A stretch of 64,000 nucleotides of DNA from Alphaproteobacteria bacterium (GCA_030431335.1 JAUIJH010000006.1:1-64000), one strand, 5' to 3'. Shown: positions 20,737 through 29,968, counted from the first letter of the stretch. Numbers and translations: made by a program. The notes: generated from the sequence alone by a model not told the origin.

Positions 20737-21486
20737 TCAGCCGCGGCCGACGAACGGCATCTTGTTGGCCATGATGGTCACGTTGAGGGCGTTGGCGTGC
20801 AGGTCGAGGCCGGCCATATAGACCACCGTCTCGGCCACCACCTCGACATCCATCATCGCCTCCGGGCGGATCGAACCGTCCGCCTGCGGCACGCCGCTGG
20901 CCATGCGGGCGGCCATTTCGGTCTTGGCGTTGCCGATGTCGATCTGGCAGCAGGCGATGTCGTGCTTGCGCCCATCGAGGCTGATGGTCTTCGTCAGGCC
21001 GGAGATCGCATGCTTGGAGGCCGTGTAGGGCGCCGAGCCCGGACGCGGCGCGTAGGCGGAGATCGAGCCGTTGTTGATGATGCGACCGCCCCGGGGGTCC
21101 TGGTCGCGCATCATCCGGTAGGCACCGAGCGCGACGAGGAAGGCCCCGTCGAGATTGAGCGCCATGACCTTGCGCCAGTTCTCGAAGGTCAGGTCGCCGA
21201 AATCGGTGCCCGGGGTGTTGTTGCCGGCGTTGTTGAAGAGGACGTCGAGACGCCCGAACCGGTCCGCGATCGCCGCGAACATGGCATCGACGGACGCCGG
21301 ATCCGTGGCGTCGCAGGCGATCGGCATGACCTCGCCCTGCGCTTCCCCGGCGAGCGCTTCCAGCTTGTCCTTGCTGCGCGCGGCGACCACCACCTGCGCG
21401 CCTTCCTTGGCAAGCGCCAGCGCGCTCGCCTTGCCGATGCCTTGGCTCGCGCCAGTGACCAGGATGACTTTGTTCTTAACGCCCAC
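20737..21486 (-). CDS. SDR family oxidoreductase
   Basis: 249 aa; VILVTGASQGIGKASALAL, NNAGNN, YTASKHAISGL. Confidence 0.94.
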   Translation of the reverse strand: MGVKNKVILVTGASQGIGKASALALAKEGAQVVVAARSKDKLEALAGEAQGEVMPIACDATDPASVDAMFAAIADRFGRLDVLFNNAGNNTPGTDFGDLTFENWRKVMALNLDGAFLVALGAYRMMRDQDPRGGRIINNGSISAYAPRPGSAPYTASKHAISGLTKTISLDGRKHDIACCQIDIGNAKTEMAARMASGVPQADGSIRPEAMMDVEVVAETVVYMAGLDLHANALNVTIMANKMPFVGRG

Positions 21487-21555
21487 GGCCGTTTCCCCAA
21501 TGGTTTGTGGCCGTGGGGTTAGTCGCTTCGGGGGTTCGGATCAATGGCTAGAGCC

Positions 21556-21646
21556 GTTTGAGCTCACTCGTGCTCGCCCAAACCGCTCCGGCATTTTGGC
21601 GGAGTGGGTCGTCCGAGCCGCCAGCCGATTCAGCTCGAAAACGCGC
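21556..21646. repeat. Copy B of a dispersed intergenic stem-loop repeat
   Basis: GTTTGAGC(21556-21563)...GCCCAAAC(21576-21583), core ACTCGTGCTCGCCCAAACCGCTCC; related to copy A at 5993. Confidence 0.65.
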
Positions 21647-21647
21647 T

Positions 21648-21683
21648 AGCGCATATCGCGCCCGTTCGGGCGCGATATGCGCT
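21648..21683. repeat. Long perfect inverted repeat
   Basis: AGCGCATATCGCGCCCG-TT-CGGGCGCGATATGCGCT, 17-bp perfect arms. Confidence 0.95.
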
Positions 21684-21697
21684 ATCTTTTCGATTGC

Positions 21698-21745
21698 GAG
21701 CACGTTTTTCCCGCTCAAGTGATCCCACTTGAGCGGGACGTGCTC
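21698..21745. repeat. Second long inverted repeat, possible terminator or structured repeat element
   Basis: GAGCACGT-tttt-CCCGCTCAAGTG-atcc-CACTTGAGCGGG-ACGTGCTC; 12-bp inner and 8-bp outer perfect arms. Confidence 0.93.
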
Positions 21746-22059
21746 TAGGCGGGTTCGCCCGCGGGTTCGGGCGGCAACGTGGTCCACGCTTCACCGCTCG
21801 CAACGACGCAGGACTTGCCCGACGGCAGGGTCAGAATGGCTGTCCACGAGCCCGTTGGCGAGGCATAGAGCTCCAGCACGCGGCGGTCGCTCTGCAGCCC
21901 GAAGGACTGGCGCGTCTCGCCGAACTTGCGGCCCAGGATCTTGATGATTTCAGCGCGCTCCTTGCAGATCGTGCCGCCGGCCTCGGCCGGTTCGATTTGG
22001 CTCGCAAGTGCGCCAAGCGCCAACGGTGCGAGGCAGGCGAAGAGCTGAACCTTCCGCAT
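21745..22059 (-). CDS. Small secreted hypothetical protein
   Basis: 104 aa from ATG 22059; MRKVQLFACLAPLALGALASQIEPAEAGG signal-peptide-like N-terminus. Confidence 0.75.
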   Translation of the reverse strand: MRKVQLFACLAPLALGALASQIEPAEAGGTICKERAEIIKILGRKFGETRQSFGLQSDRRVLELYASPTGSWTAILTLPSGKSCVVASGEAWTTLPPEPAGEPA

Positions 22060-22482
22060 TCGCAAGATCTCCTTCGATCGCTGGCGGCGCCTTGCCAATA
22101 AAGACCCGCCTTAAGATTGCTGTTGCTGCGTCATCCGAACATTCTTCAATTTTAGACTGCGCGACCGTACCGGGGATTAACCTGCCAACGACGGCAAAGT
22201 TCCCTTGATCTTCTATACGCGCTTACTGGCGGACCAAGGTCCGTCAGCAGTAGCCCCCTACGGCCCACCACGCAGCGTTTCCCCAAGGTTTGATCTCGTT
22301 TCGCTTACAAGAGCTATGCCGAAACGAAAGAGCTGCGAGTGACATAGGCCACAATATTGGCAGATTGCGACGAGACCCTTGTTCGAGGCTGTGCGTCGGA
22401 CGGCGCGGGGACAAGTGCGGCACGGCCCCGCGCGCAGGTCTTCCACAACTGTCGGTGGTCGGCGCGTCGGGAGCGGCCCGGC

Positions 22483-23694
22483 TCAGCTCGGGCGGCCGTC
22501 GCGTGCCACGGCCCGCATCAACGCCCACTGCCGCGGGATGATGCTCTGAAGCGCGTAGTCCGACACGATCGTCGCCCGCGCCATGCGCTTCAGCCGCGCC
22601 ACGTCCACGTCGCCGCGCAGCACCGTCTCCAGATCGTCGGCGATCCGGTTCTCGTCGAAAAAGTCGGTCAACAGGCCGTTGACACCCGATTGAACGAGCT
22701 CGCGCACCGGCGGCGTATCGGAGCCCACCACCAGCGCCCCGGCCGCCATCGCCTCCAGCATCGACCACGACAGCACGAACGGCACCGTGAGGTAGACGTG
22801 CGCGCGCGTGATGCGGAACATCGACTGCAGCGTGTGCAGCGGCACCAGGCCGAGGAAATGGATCCGGCTCATGTCGAGGTCGAGCGTCTCCAGCGCGTGC
22901 TCGCGGTGGGTCTTGCCGTCCTCGCGGCGCTTGCCGTAGGCGGTGCGGTCGTTGCCGGCGATCAGCACCTGCAGGTCGGGGCGGCGCTGCTGGAGCTTGG
23001 CCACCGCCGCCATGAACTGGGGAAAGCCGCGATAGGGTTCCATGCCGCGCGCCACGTAGGTGATCACCTCGTCGGCGGCGGTCAGCACCTTGTCGCCCAC
23101 CGTGACCGAGGCCTCGCCGGGGGCGAAGAACTCGCAATCCACCCCCTCATGCAGCACCGAGATGTTGGTGCGCAGGTGGGGCGGAAATTGCGACCACTGC
23201 CAGCGCGTGGGCGAGGTGCCCCAATCCATTTCGGCGATGTCGGCCAGGATCGGCAGGTTCTTGAAGTGGGCGCGCGCCGCCGCGTCGTGCGAGATCGGCT
23301 CCAGAAAGTCCGCGTCGCTGCCGCGGGGGCGATAATACCACTCGTACAGCGTCAACAGGCGCGTGTCGGGCCACAGCTCGCGCACCAATAGCGACGGGCC
23401 CCACCCCGAATGGGCGCACACCAGGTCGGGCGTCCAGCCGTCCTTGCGCAGCCCGTAAAGGGCCTGGAAGGTGGCCTGCGCCGTCAGCACCGCCCGCTCG
23501 GTCGCCACCAGCGTCGGGTGGATCTTTTCCGTCACGTCGCGATGGGGCGCGTAGTCGATCCGGCGGACGCCGAAATCCTGCTTGTTGGACGCAAGCGTGC
23601 CCGCGACCAGCTCCACCCCCTCCAGCTCGCGTAAAAAGCCCGCGATGCGGCGGTATTGGCCCGGAAAATTATTATGCAGAAACAGGATTTTCAT
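22483..23694 (-). CDS. Glycosyltransferase family 4 protein
   Basis: 403 aa; MKILFLHNNFPGQYRRIAGFL, VLIAGNDRTAYG, SWSMLEAMAAGALVVGSDTPPVRELVQ. Confidence 0.9.
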   Translation of the reverse strand: MKILFLHNNFPGQYRRIAGFLRELEGVELVAGTLASNKQDFGVRRIDYAPHRDVTEKIHPTLVATERAVLTAQATFQALYGLRKDGWTPDLVCAHSGWGPSLLVRELWPDTRLLTLYEWYYRPRGSDADFLEPISHDAAARAHFKNLPILADIAEMDWGTSPTRWQWSQFPPHLRTNISVLHEGVDCEFFAPGEASVTVGDKVLTAADEVITYVARGMEPYRGFPQFMAAVAKLQQRRPDLQVLIAGNDRTAYGKRREDGKTHREHALETLDLDMSRIHFLGLVPLHTLQSMFRITRAHVYLTVPFVLSWSMLEAMAAGALVVGSDTPPVRELVQSGVNGLLTDFFDENRIADDLETVLRGDVDVARLKRMARATIVSDYALQSIIPRQWALMRAVARDGRPS

Positions 23695-23893
23695 CGATCG
23701 CCGCTCGGTGTCGTCAGGTCAGCCTACCGAAAGGCTCACGGTGAGGCCAATGACCCGCGACCAATAGCACGTCGGCCTTGCCGCCGCGTGGGGACCCGGT
23801 TGCAAATGCCGCCTCTATAAAAGAGATTGACGCAGCGCTCGTGTCGGTCGACTTCCTTCGGAGCGCCAGACAGACGTTTCGCGAGGACCCCCG

Positions 23894-25270
23894 ATGCCGA
23901 CCCCGATCCTAATGCCCGCCCTGTCGCCGACCATGGAAGTCGGCACGCTGGCCAAGTGGCTCGTCAAGGAAGGCGACAGCGTGCAGTCCGGCGACGTGAT
24001 CGCGGAGATCGAGACCGACAAGGCGACGATGGAGGTGGAGGCGGTCGACGAGGGCACGGTCGGCAAGCTCCTCGTGAGCGAGGGCACGGCGGACGTGCCG
24101 GTCAACGAGCCCATCGCGCTGCTGCTGGCCGAGGGCGAGGACAAGAGCGCGCTGGAAGGCGCGGCTGCCACCGCCAAGGCCGGCGCGCCGAAGGCCGAGG
24201 CCCCCAAGGCCGAGAAAGCGGATGCACCGGCCGCCGAGGCCCCCGCCCCCGCGCCGCAGAAGGCTGCCAACGGCGCCGCCGCGCCCCAGTCGGAGGCGTC
24301 CGGCGGACGGGTTCTCGCCTCGCCGCTCGCACGCCGTCTCGCGGCCGAGGCCGGGCTCGACCTCGGCGCCATCGCCGGCACCGGCCCGCACGGGCGCATC
24401 GTCAAGCGCGACGTGGAGGAGGCCGAGGCCTCCGGCACCGGCAAGGCCGCCGCTCCCGCCGCCAAGGCCGCGCCGGCTGCGGCCCCTGCCGCGCCCAAGC
24501 CCGGCGCCGCTCCCGCCCTCGGCGGCGGCATGAGCGACGACCAGATCCGCGCCACCTTCGAGGCCGGCACCTACGAGGAGCTGCCGCACGACGGCATGCG
24601 CAAGACCATCGCGCGCCGCCTCGTCGAATCGAAGCAGACCGTCCCCCACTTCTACCTCTCGCTCGACGTGGAGCTCGACGCTCTGCTCAAGCTGCGCGCC
24701 GACCTCAACGCCTCCGCCCCCAAGGACAAGGACGGCAAGCCCGCCTACCGCCTGTCGGTGAACGACTTCGTCATCAAGGCGATGGCGCTGGCGCTGAAGC
24801 AGGTGCCGATGGCCAACGCCACCTTCACCTCCACCGCGCGCCTCCTGCACAAGGACGTCGATGTGGGCGTCGCCGTGGCGATCCCCGACGGGCTGATCAC
24901 CCCGGTGATCCGCAAGGCCAATTCCAAGACGCTTTCGGTCATCTCCAACGAGATGAAGGACCTCGCCAAGCGCGCGCGCGACAAGAAGCTCCAGCCGGCC
25001 GAGTACCAGGGCGGCACGACGGCGGTGTCCAACCTCGGCATGTTCGGCATCCGCGACTTCGCGGCCGTGATCAACCCGCCGCACAGCTCGATCCTCGCCG
25101 TCGGTGCCGGATCGGAGCGCGCCGTGGTCAAGGACGGCGCGCTCGCCATCGCCACGGTGATGTCGGTCACGCTGTCGGTCGACCACCGCGCCGTCGACGG
25201 CGCGCTCGGCGCCGAAGTCCTCGCGGCCTTCAAGGGGCTGGTCGAAAACCCGATGCGCCTCCTCGTCTAG
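23894..25270 (+). CDS. pdhC: Pyruvate dehydrogenase complex dihydrolipoamide acetyltransferase (E2)
   Basis: 458 aa; lipoyl domain ETDKATMEVEAVDEGTVGKLLV, E3-binding domain, catalytic SVTLSVDHRAVDGALGAEVLAAFK. Confidence 0.92.
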   Translation: MPTPILMPALSPTMEVGTLAKWLVKEGDSVQSGDVIAEIETDKATMEVEAVDEGTVGKLLVSEGTADVPVNEPIALLLAEGEDKSALEGAAATAKAGAPKAEAPKAEKADAPAAEAPAPAPQKAANGAAAPQSEASGGRVLASPLARRLAAEAGLDLGAIAGTGPHGRIVKRDVEEAEASGTGKAAAPAAKAAPAAAPAAPKPGAAPALGGGMSDDQIRATFEAGTYEELPHDGMRKTIARRLVESKQTVPHFYLSLDVELDALLKLRADLNASAPKDKDGKPAYRLSVNDFVIKAMALALKQVPMANATFTSTARLLHKDVDVGVAVAIPDGLITPVIRKANSKTLSVISNEMKDLAKRARDKKLQPAEYQGGTTAVSNLGMFGIRDFAAVINPPHSSILAVGAGSERAVVKDGALAIATVMSVTLSVDHRAVDGALGAEVLAAFKGLVENPMRLLV

Positions 25271-25869
25271 GAGGCTTCCGCCGGAAGGGCTGCGTCAGCG
25301 GCCGGGGCGGCCAGGAGGTCGATCCGGTAGCCCGGCTCGGTGCGCTGGTCGCGCACCGCAAAGCCCCGCTCCCGCGCCGCCGCGACGAACGCCTGCGCCG
25401 CGGCCGCCCCATCGAGCGGCCGGTCGCAGGGGCCGAGATAGTTGACGAGGAGCACCGCCGCTCCGGGCGCCGCCGCTTCGGCGATGCGCTGCGCCAGCGG
25501 CTCGATCTCCGCCGGCTCCAGGAAATAAAGCACCTCCGACAGCACCACGAGATCGAACCGGCCGTCCGGCCACTGCGCCGGCACCTCGGCTTGCCGGAAA
25601 TCGACGCCGAGCCCCGCGCAGCGGGCCTGCGCCGAGGCCAGCGCCACGGCCGATACGTCGAGCGCCGTCACCCGCTCGCAGCGGTCCGCCAGCGCCCGCG
25701 TGAACACGCCGATGGAGCACCCCACCTCGATGGCGTGCCGGAACCGGCCGGCCGGCAGGGCGGCCAGGGTGGCCGCGTATTTCTGCCGCTCGTAGTCGCT
25801 GGTCTCGAACGCCCACGGGTCGGGCTTTTCCCGGTAGAGGGCGTCGAAGCGGGCCGCGCGCTCGCTCAT
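25267..25869 (-). CDS. NodS-like class I SAM-dependent methyltransferase
   Basis: 200 aa; RFDALYREKPDPWAFETSDYERQKYAATLAALP...AIEVGCSIGVFTRALADRCERVTALDVS, NodS-family-like. Confidence 0.87.
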   Translation of the reverse strand: MSERAARFDALYREKPDPWAFETSDYERQKYAATLAALPAGRFRHAIEVGCSIGVFTRALADRCERVTALDVSAVALASAQARCAGLGVDFRQAEVPAQWPDGRFDLVVLSEVLYFLEPAEIEPLAQRIAEAAAPGAAVLLVNYLGPCDRPLDGAAAAQAFVAAARERGFAVRDQRTEPGYRIDLLAAPAADAALPAEAS

Positions 25870-26633
25870 GCGGGCCCCTCCTCGGCCACGAATATTTCGG
25901 GCGCGTCGGCGAAATGGCGCGTCAGGGCGGGCGGCATCACGAAGCCGTCCGGGTCGTCGCGCACCAGCGGGGTGAGCTGCGAGGCGTAGGCGTCCATGGC
26001 GTGCGCCTTGGCCGCGTGCCAGCGCCCCGGCGGAAAGGCGAGGACGGGGCCGGCCGGAAGCGCCGCGCCGAAGCGCCCCCACACGGCGTAGTCGCGCCGC
26101 GTCAGCGTCAGGCCCGTCTCGGCGCAGCGGCTCGCCAGGAGGTCGGCGAGGCGCGCGGCCGCCACATGGTCGGTGTGCGGGTCGCCGCGCCAGGTGGCCC
26201 AGACGGTGTCGATCCCGCCGTCCACCACCCTGTCGCGAAGACGGGCCGCGATCGGCGCCAGGGCCGTCGCCTCGTGCGGCACCGCGGTGTCGGGCAGGTC
26301 GAGATAGAGGCTCTCAACCGAGGCGCCGCCGGCCGCGCCGAGCCGCGCCAGCGCCTCGGCGAACTCGCGCCGCCGCAGCGCCACCATCGCCTCGGGCGGA
26401 TAGTCGCGCGAGCGCGGGTGCGAGCCGCCGCCTCCGGTGAGGAGCGCCACCGTCACCGGCCGCCCCGCCGCCAGCGCCGCCATGATCGCGGCGCCGCAGC
26501 CGAGCGTCTCGTCGTCCGGATGCGGCGCCAGCACCAGGATGCCGCCGTTGCCGGCAAGGGCCTCCAGCGGCGCGGCCGGCAGGCTCGCGGCCAGGCGCAC
26601 CAGCGCCCCCTCGGCCCGCTCGGGCACGCTCAC
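25866..26633 (-). CDS. PIG-L family deacetylase
   Basis: GTG start 26633; GILVLAPHPDDETLGCGAAIMAALAAGRPVTVALLTGG, GDPHTDHVAAARLAD. Confidence 0.92.
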   Translation of the reverse strand: MSVPERAEGALVRLAASLPAAPLEALAGNGGILVLAPHPDDETLGCGAAIMAALAAGRPVTVALLTGGGGSHPRSRDYPPEAMVALRRREFAEALARLGAAGGASVESLYLDLPDTAVPHEATALAPIAARLRDRVVDGGIDTVWATWRGDPHTDHVAAARLADLLASRCAETGLTLTRRDYAVWGRFGAALPAGPVLAFPPGRWHAAKAHAMDAYASQLTPLVRDDPDGFVMPPALTRHFADAPEIFVAEEGPA

Positions 26634-27742
26634 AGCGCCGCCAAGCTGCCGGCGGCCAGCATCGCCCGCACCGCGCGCGATCGCTTCGCGTCGGGCGCCG
26701 CCTGGCGCACATAGAGCCCCAGGTCGCGGCGCATCCGCTCGATGGGATCGCGGCTGTCGTAGGCGGCCGTGCCGAGCGCGTCCTCCGCGACGCGGATGAC
26801 CGCGAGGCAAGATTCCTGCGTGATTTCGCGCGCGAACAGGGCATAGGCCGCCGCTCCCTCCGGCGCGCCGCCGCCGCGCTCGACCTTTTCGGCCGCCGCC
26901 TCTACCCAGAGCCGCGCCGTCTCGCACGCGCGCACCGCCTCGCCGATACGCGCCTCCTGGATCGGAGCCTCCGCCCGCCCCGCCGCCGTCAGCCGCGCGA
27001 TCATCGCCGCGCACAGCGCCTCGGCTCCGCCGAGCTGCGCCGCCGCATAACGCCACGTGCCGCCCTCGAAATGGGGCTCGCGCAGATAGTCGCCCGGCTC
27101 GCCGAGCAGCGCCGCGCCGTCGATCGCCACCCCGTCGAAATCATAGCGGCCCGATACCGTGGCGCGCATGCCCGATGCCGTCCACGCCCCCGGCTCGGCC
27201 CGCGCCGCATCCGCGACCGGCACCAGCGCAAGCTGCGGCTTTTCGCTGTCCGGCCGCGCGGCGACCACCACCGCCTCGCGAACGAGGCCGAGCCCGGAGG
27301 CGAAGCGCTTCGCCCCCGTCAGCCGCCAGCCGTCGGCGCAGGGTGCCATCGCAACGGGCGTCCTGTCGTCCGCCCCCCAGACGCCGAGGAGCGCCCCCTC
27401 GCGCACCGCCTCAAAAAGCCGCTCGCGCGTTCCCGCCCCGCCATAGAGCGCCACGAGCTTGACCGCGTTGACGTGGCCCTCGAAAAGCCGCGCCAGCGAC
27501 AGGTTGGCCCGCCCGAGCGCGCGCAGGATCGCGCACGCCTCCGCCGTGCCGGCGCCCTCGGTGCCGAGCCCCCGCCCGCCGGCCGCGACCGGCAGCGGCG
27601 CGGCGAGAAGCCCCGCTTCGGCAAGGCGCGCCACGTCGGGCCCGAGATCGCCGGTGCGTTCCGCCTCGCCCGCCCGCGCCGCGATGGGGGCGAATAGCGC
27701 ATCGGCGTCTGGCATGGCGGTGCGGGCGGTGCGATCACCCAT
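26630..27742 (-). CDS. Acyl-CoA dehydrogenase family protein
   Basis: 370 aa; GWRLTGAKRFASGLGLVREAVVVA, IRVAEDALGTAAYDSRDPIERMRRDLGLYVRQAAPD. Confidence 0.87.
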   Translation of the reverse strand: MGDRTARTAMPDADALFAPIAARAGEAERTGDLGPDVARLAEAGLLAAPLPVAAGGRGLGTEGAGTAEACAILRALGRANLSLARLFEGHVNAVKLVALYGGAGTRERLFEAVREGALLGVWGADDRTPVAMAPCADGWRLTGAKRFASGLGLVREAVVVAARPDSEKPQLALVPVADAARAEPGAWTASGMRATVSGRYDFDGVAIDGAALLGEPGDYLREPHFEGGTWRYAAAQLGGAEALCAAMIARLTAAGRAEAPIQEARIGEAVRACETARLWVEAAAEKVERGGGAPEGAAAYALFAREITQESCLAVIRVAEDALGTAAYDSRDPIERMRRDLGLYVRQAAPDAKRSRAVRAMLAAGSLAAL

Positions 27743-28952
27743 TGCAGCGCCCCCTGCCGGCGGTCGCGGCCAGCGCGTCGGCCTGCGCCAGCGCCCACGC
27801 CGCCGGCGCCGGCAGCCGCGCGGTAAGCGAGCGCACTTCCTCGAGCGCGCGCCACGCCTCGCGCAAATTCATCGGCGCCGGCGCACCGATCGCGTCCATC
27901 AGCGCGAGCCAGCGCGCCCCGGCCAGGGCGGGATCGGGCCGCAGCCGCCCCGGCGCCACACCGAGCCGCCGCTCCAGCGCCGTCCGCCCCTCCGTCACCA
28001 GCCCCGCCAGGTGGCCAAAGGCGAGCGCACGCGCCACGAACGCGGCGGCGGGCAGGAGGTCGCCATCCACGAACCGCTCGCCGGCGGCGCGGCGGGCCAG
28101 CGTCGCGGCCATGCCGCCTTCGGTGCCGCTGGCAAGGCGGCAGGAGGTGCGCACCTGCGCGTCCGGCGCGAACGCCACCCGCTCCTGGCGCGCGAGCAAC
28201 GCCCGCACCATCGCCCGGTCCTCCCCGCACGGGACCATCGGCAGCCCCCCGGCGCGGCGATAGGCGCGCGCGGCGATGGCCATGCCCGCCCCGCCGGCCC
28301 GCACGCCGAGCATCTGGCTCGTGCCCGGCAGCAACGCCTGCCACAGCGCCCCCTGGGCCGCGAACAGCGCGTCCTCCACCTCGGCCATCGCCCGCACCGG
28401 CCCCGGCAGCGTGGAAAACTCCGGTCCGTCGGCCTCGATGGCGCCATAGGCCAACGCCGCCCCGCCGCGCACGGCAGCGACCAGCCGGCGCGCCCAGCCG
28501 CGCGTCACCACCGTGTCGGCGTCGGTGGTCAACAGCACCGCGTCGTCATCGGCCACCGCCGCACCAAGATCGAGCGCCAGCCGCCGCGCGAGGCCGGCAT
28601 TGGCGAATTGCGGCGCCAGCGTCGCCTCGAAGCAGAACACCGGCACGCCCGCCCGCGCCCCGAAGGCGCACGCGATATCGGCCGAAGCGTCGTGCGTGTT
28701 GTTGACGAAGAGCGCGATGCCCGCCGGCTCGTCCAGTGCCGCGAGGCTCTCCCCCAGCGCCGCCAGCGCACGCGGCAGGTAGTGCGCCTCCTGGCGCACC
28801 GGCATAGCCACCAGCGCGTTGAGCCCCAGCCGCGCGCCCACCAGGCGGACCCGCTCCAGCGCCGCCAGCGGCGCTAGCTCCGCCGCCACCCGACCCGCTG
28901 GCCAAGACGAATCCTCGACGCGCGCCATCCGCGCGCCGGCCCCATCGATCAT
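27735..28952 (-). CDS. Glycosyltransferase family 2 protein
   Basis: 405 aa; GLNALVAMPVRQEAHYLPRALAAL, AVADDDAVLLTTDADTVVTRGW, GEDRAMVRALLARQ. Confidence 0.87.
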   Translation of the reverse strand: MIDGAGARMARVEDSSWPAGRVAAELAPLAALERVRLVGARLGLNALVAMPVRQEAHYLPRALAALGESLAALDEPAGIALFVNNTHDASADIACAFGARAGVPVFCFEATLAPQFANAGLARRLALDLGAAVADDDAVLLTTDADTVVTRGWARRLVAAVRGGAALAYGAIEADGPEFSTLPGPVRAMAEVEDALFAAQGALWQALLPGTSQMLGVRAGGAGMAIAARAYRRAGGLPMVPCGEDRAMVRALLARQERVAFAPDAQVRTSCRLASGTEGGMAATLARRAAGERFVDGDLLPAAAFVARALAFGHLAGLVTEGRTALERRLGVAPGRLRPDPALAGARWLALMDAIGAPAPMNLREAWRALEEVRSLTARLPAPAAWALAQADALAATAGRGRCNG

Positions 28953-28961
28953 GTGCTGTCT

Positions 28962-29014
28962 CCCGTCGGGAATTTACTGTCGCGGCAACCGACAGCTACC
29001 CAATGCCCGACGGG
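28962..29014 (-). promoter_or_regulatory. Nested stem-loop in the leader of the GT2/ACAD/PIG-L/methyltransferase operon, with the SD region in the outer stem
   Basis: Outer arms CCCGTCGGG (28962-28970) / CCCGACGGG (29006-29014), inner CTGTCG/CGACAG (28977-28982 / 28990-28995); start codon at 28952. Confidence 0.55.
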
Positions 29015-29047
29015 GCGCTTTTGTTCAGATTTTGCGCGGGCGCGCCC

Positions 29048-29968
29048 TTAGAGGACCGTCAGGAGCTGCCACCACAGGCTCGCCGTCGCCAGCGACAGCG
29101 GGATGCCGATGCCGATCACCAGCGCCACCAGGTCCGGCTCCAGATCGTGCTCCAGCGCGATGATCGTGGCCCCCAGCATGGGCGGCATCGCCATCTCCAG
29201 CACGGCGACGTTGCGCACCTCGATCTCGCCCGCCCCCAGCCCCGCCCCCGTTGCGAGGTGGTAGAGCGCGAGGAGCACCGCCGGCGCGGCGACCAGGCGG
29301 AAGGCGAGCGCCGCGGTGACGGCGCCGACCCGCCCGCCCAGCCGGTCGAGCCGCAGCGCGAAGCCGACCGCCGCCAGCGCCAGCGGCGTCATGGTCGCGG
29401 CCAGCCCGTCGATCAGCGCGGTGAGCCATGCCGCGCGCTCCAGGTCGTTGACGGCGAGCGCCACGACGATGGCGAGAAAGGGCGGAAAGGTCGCCACCCG
29501 CCGCAAGATGGTGCCGGGCGACAGCCGCCCCCCGCTCGCCCACATCGCAACGGCGAGCCCCAGCGTCGACAGCGCCAGGTACGACCCGAACAGGTCGATC
29601 ACCAGCCCGAGCCCGAGCCAGCTTCCGCCCGCGAAGGCCGCGATCATGGGGAGCCCCACGAAGGAGGTGTTGCCCCAGCCGGCCACCAGCGTCAGCCCGC
29701 CGACGCGCCGCCGGTCCCAGCCGCACGCCCGCCCCAGCGCCATGAACGCGGCGAAGGCGATCAGCGCGCCCACCCACGGGCTCGCCGCCGCCAGGATCCA
29801 CGCGCGGTCCACCGATATGCCGTGCACGGCCTGCAGCGCCGTCGCGGGCAGCGCCACGTTGATGACCCAGCCGCCCAGCACCTTGGTGGTCTCCGCCGGC
29901 ATCCGCCCGCTCGCCCGCAGCACGATGCCGACGCACAAAAAGACGAAGATCAGCGCAAGATGGGCCAT
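29048..29968 (-). CDS. AEC family transporter
   Basis: 306 aa; about 10 TM helices, LGGWVINVALPATALQAVHG, auxin efflux carrier-like. Confidence 0.88.
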   Translation of the reverse strand: MAHLALIFVFLCVGIVLRASGRMPAETTKVLGGWVINVALPATALQAVHGISVDRAWILAAASPWVGALIAFAAFMALGRACGWDRRRVGGLTLVAGWGNTSFVGLPMIAAFAGGSWLGLGLVIDLFGSYLALSTLGLAVAMWASGGRLSPGTILRRVATFPPFLAIVVALAVNDLERAAWLTALIDGLAATMTPLALAAVGFALRLDRLGGRVGAVTAALAFRLVAAPAVLLALYHLATGAGLGAGEIEVRNVAVLEMAMPPMLGATIIALEHDLEPDLVALVIGIGIPLSLATASLWWQLLTVL

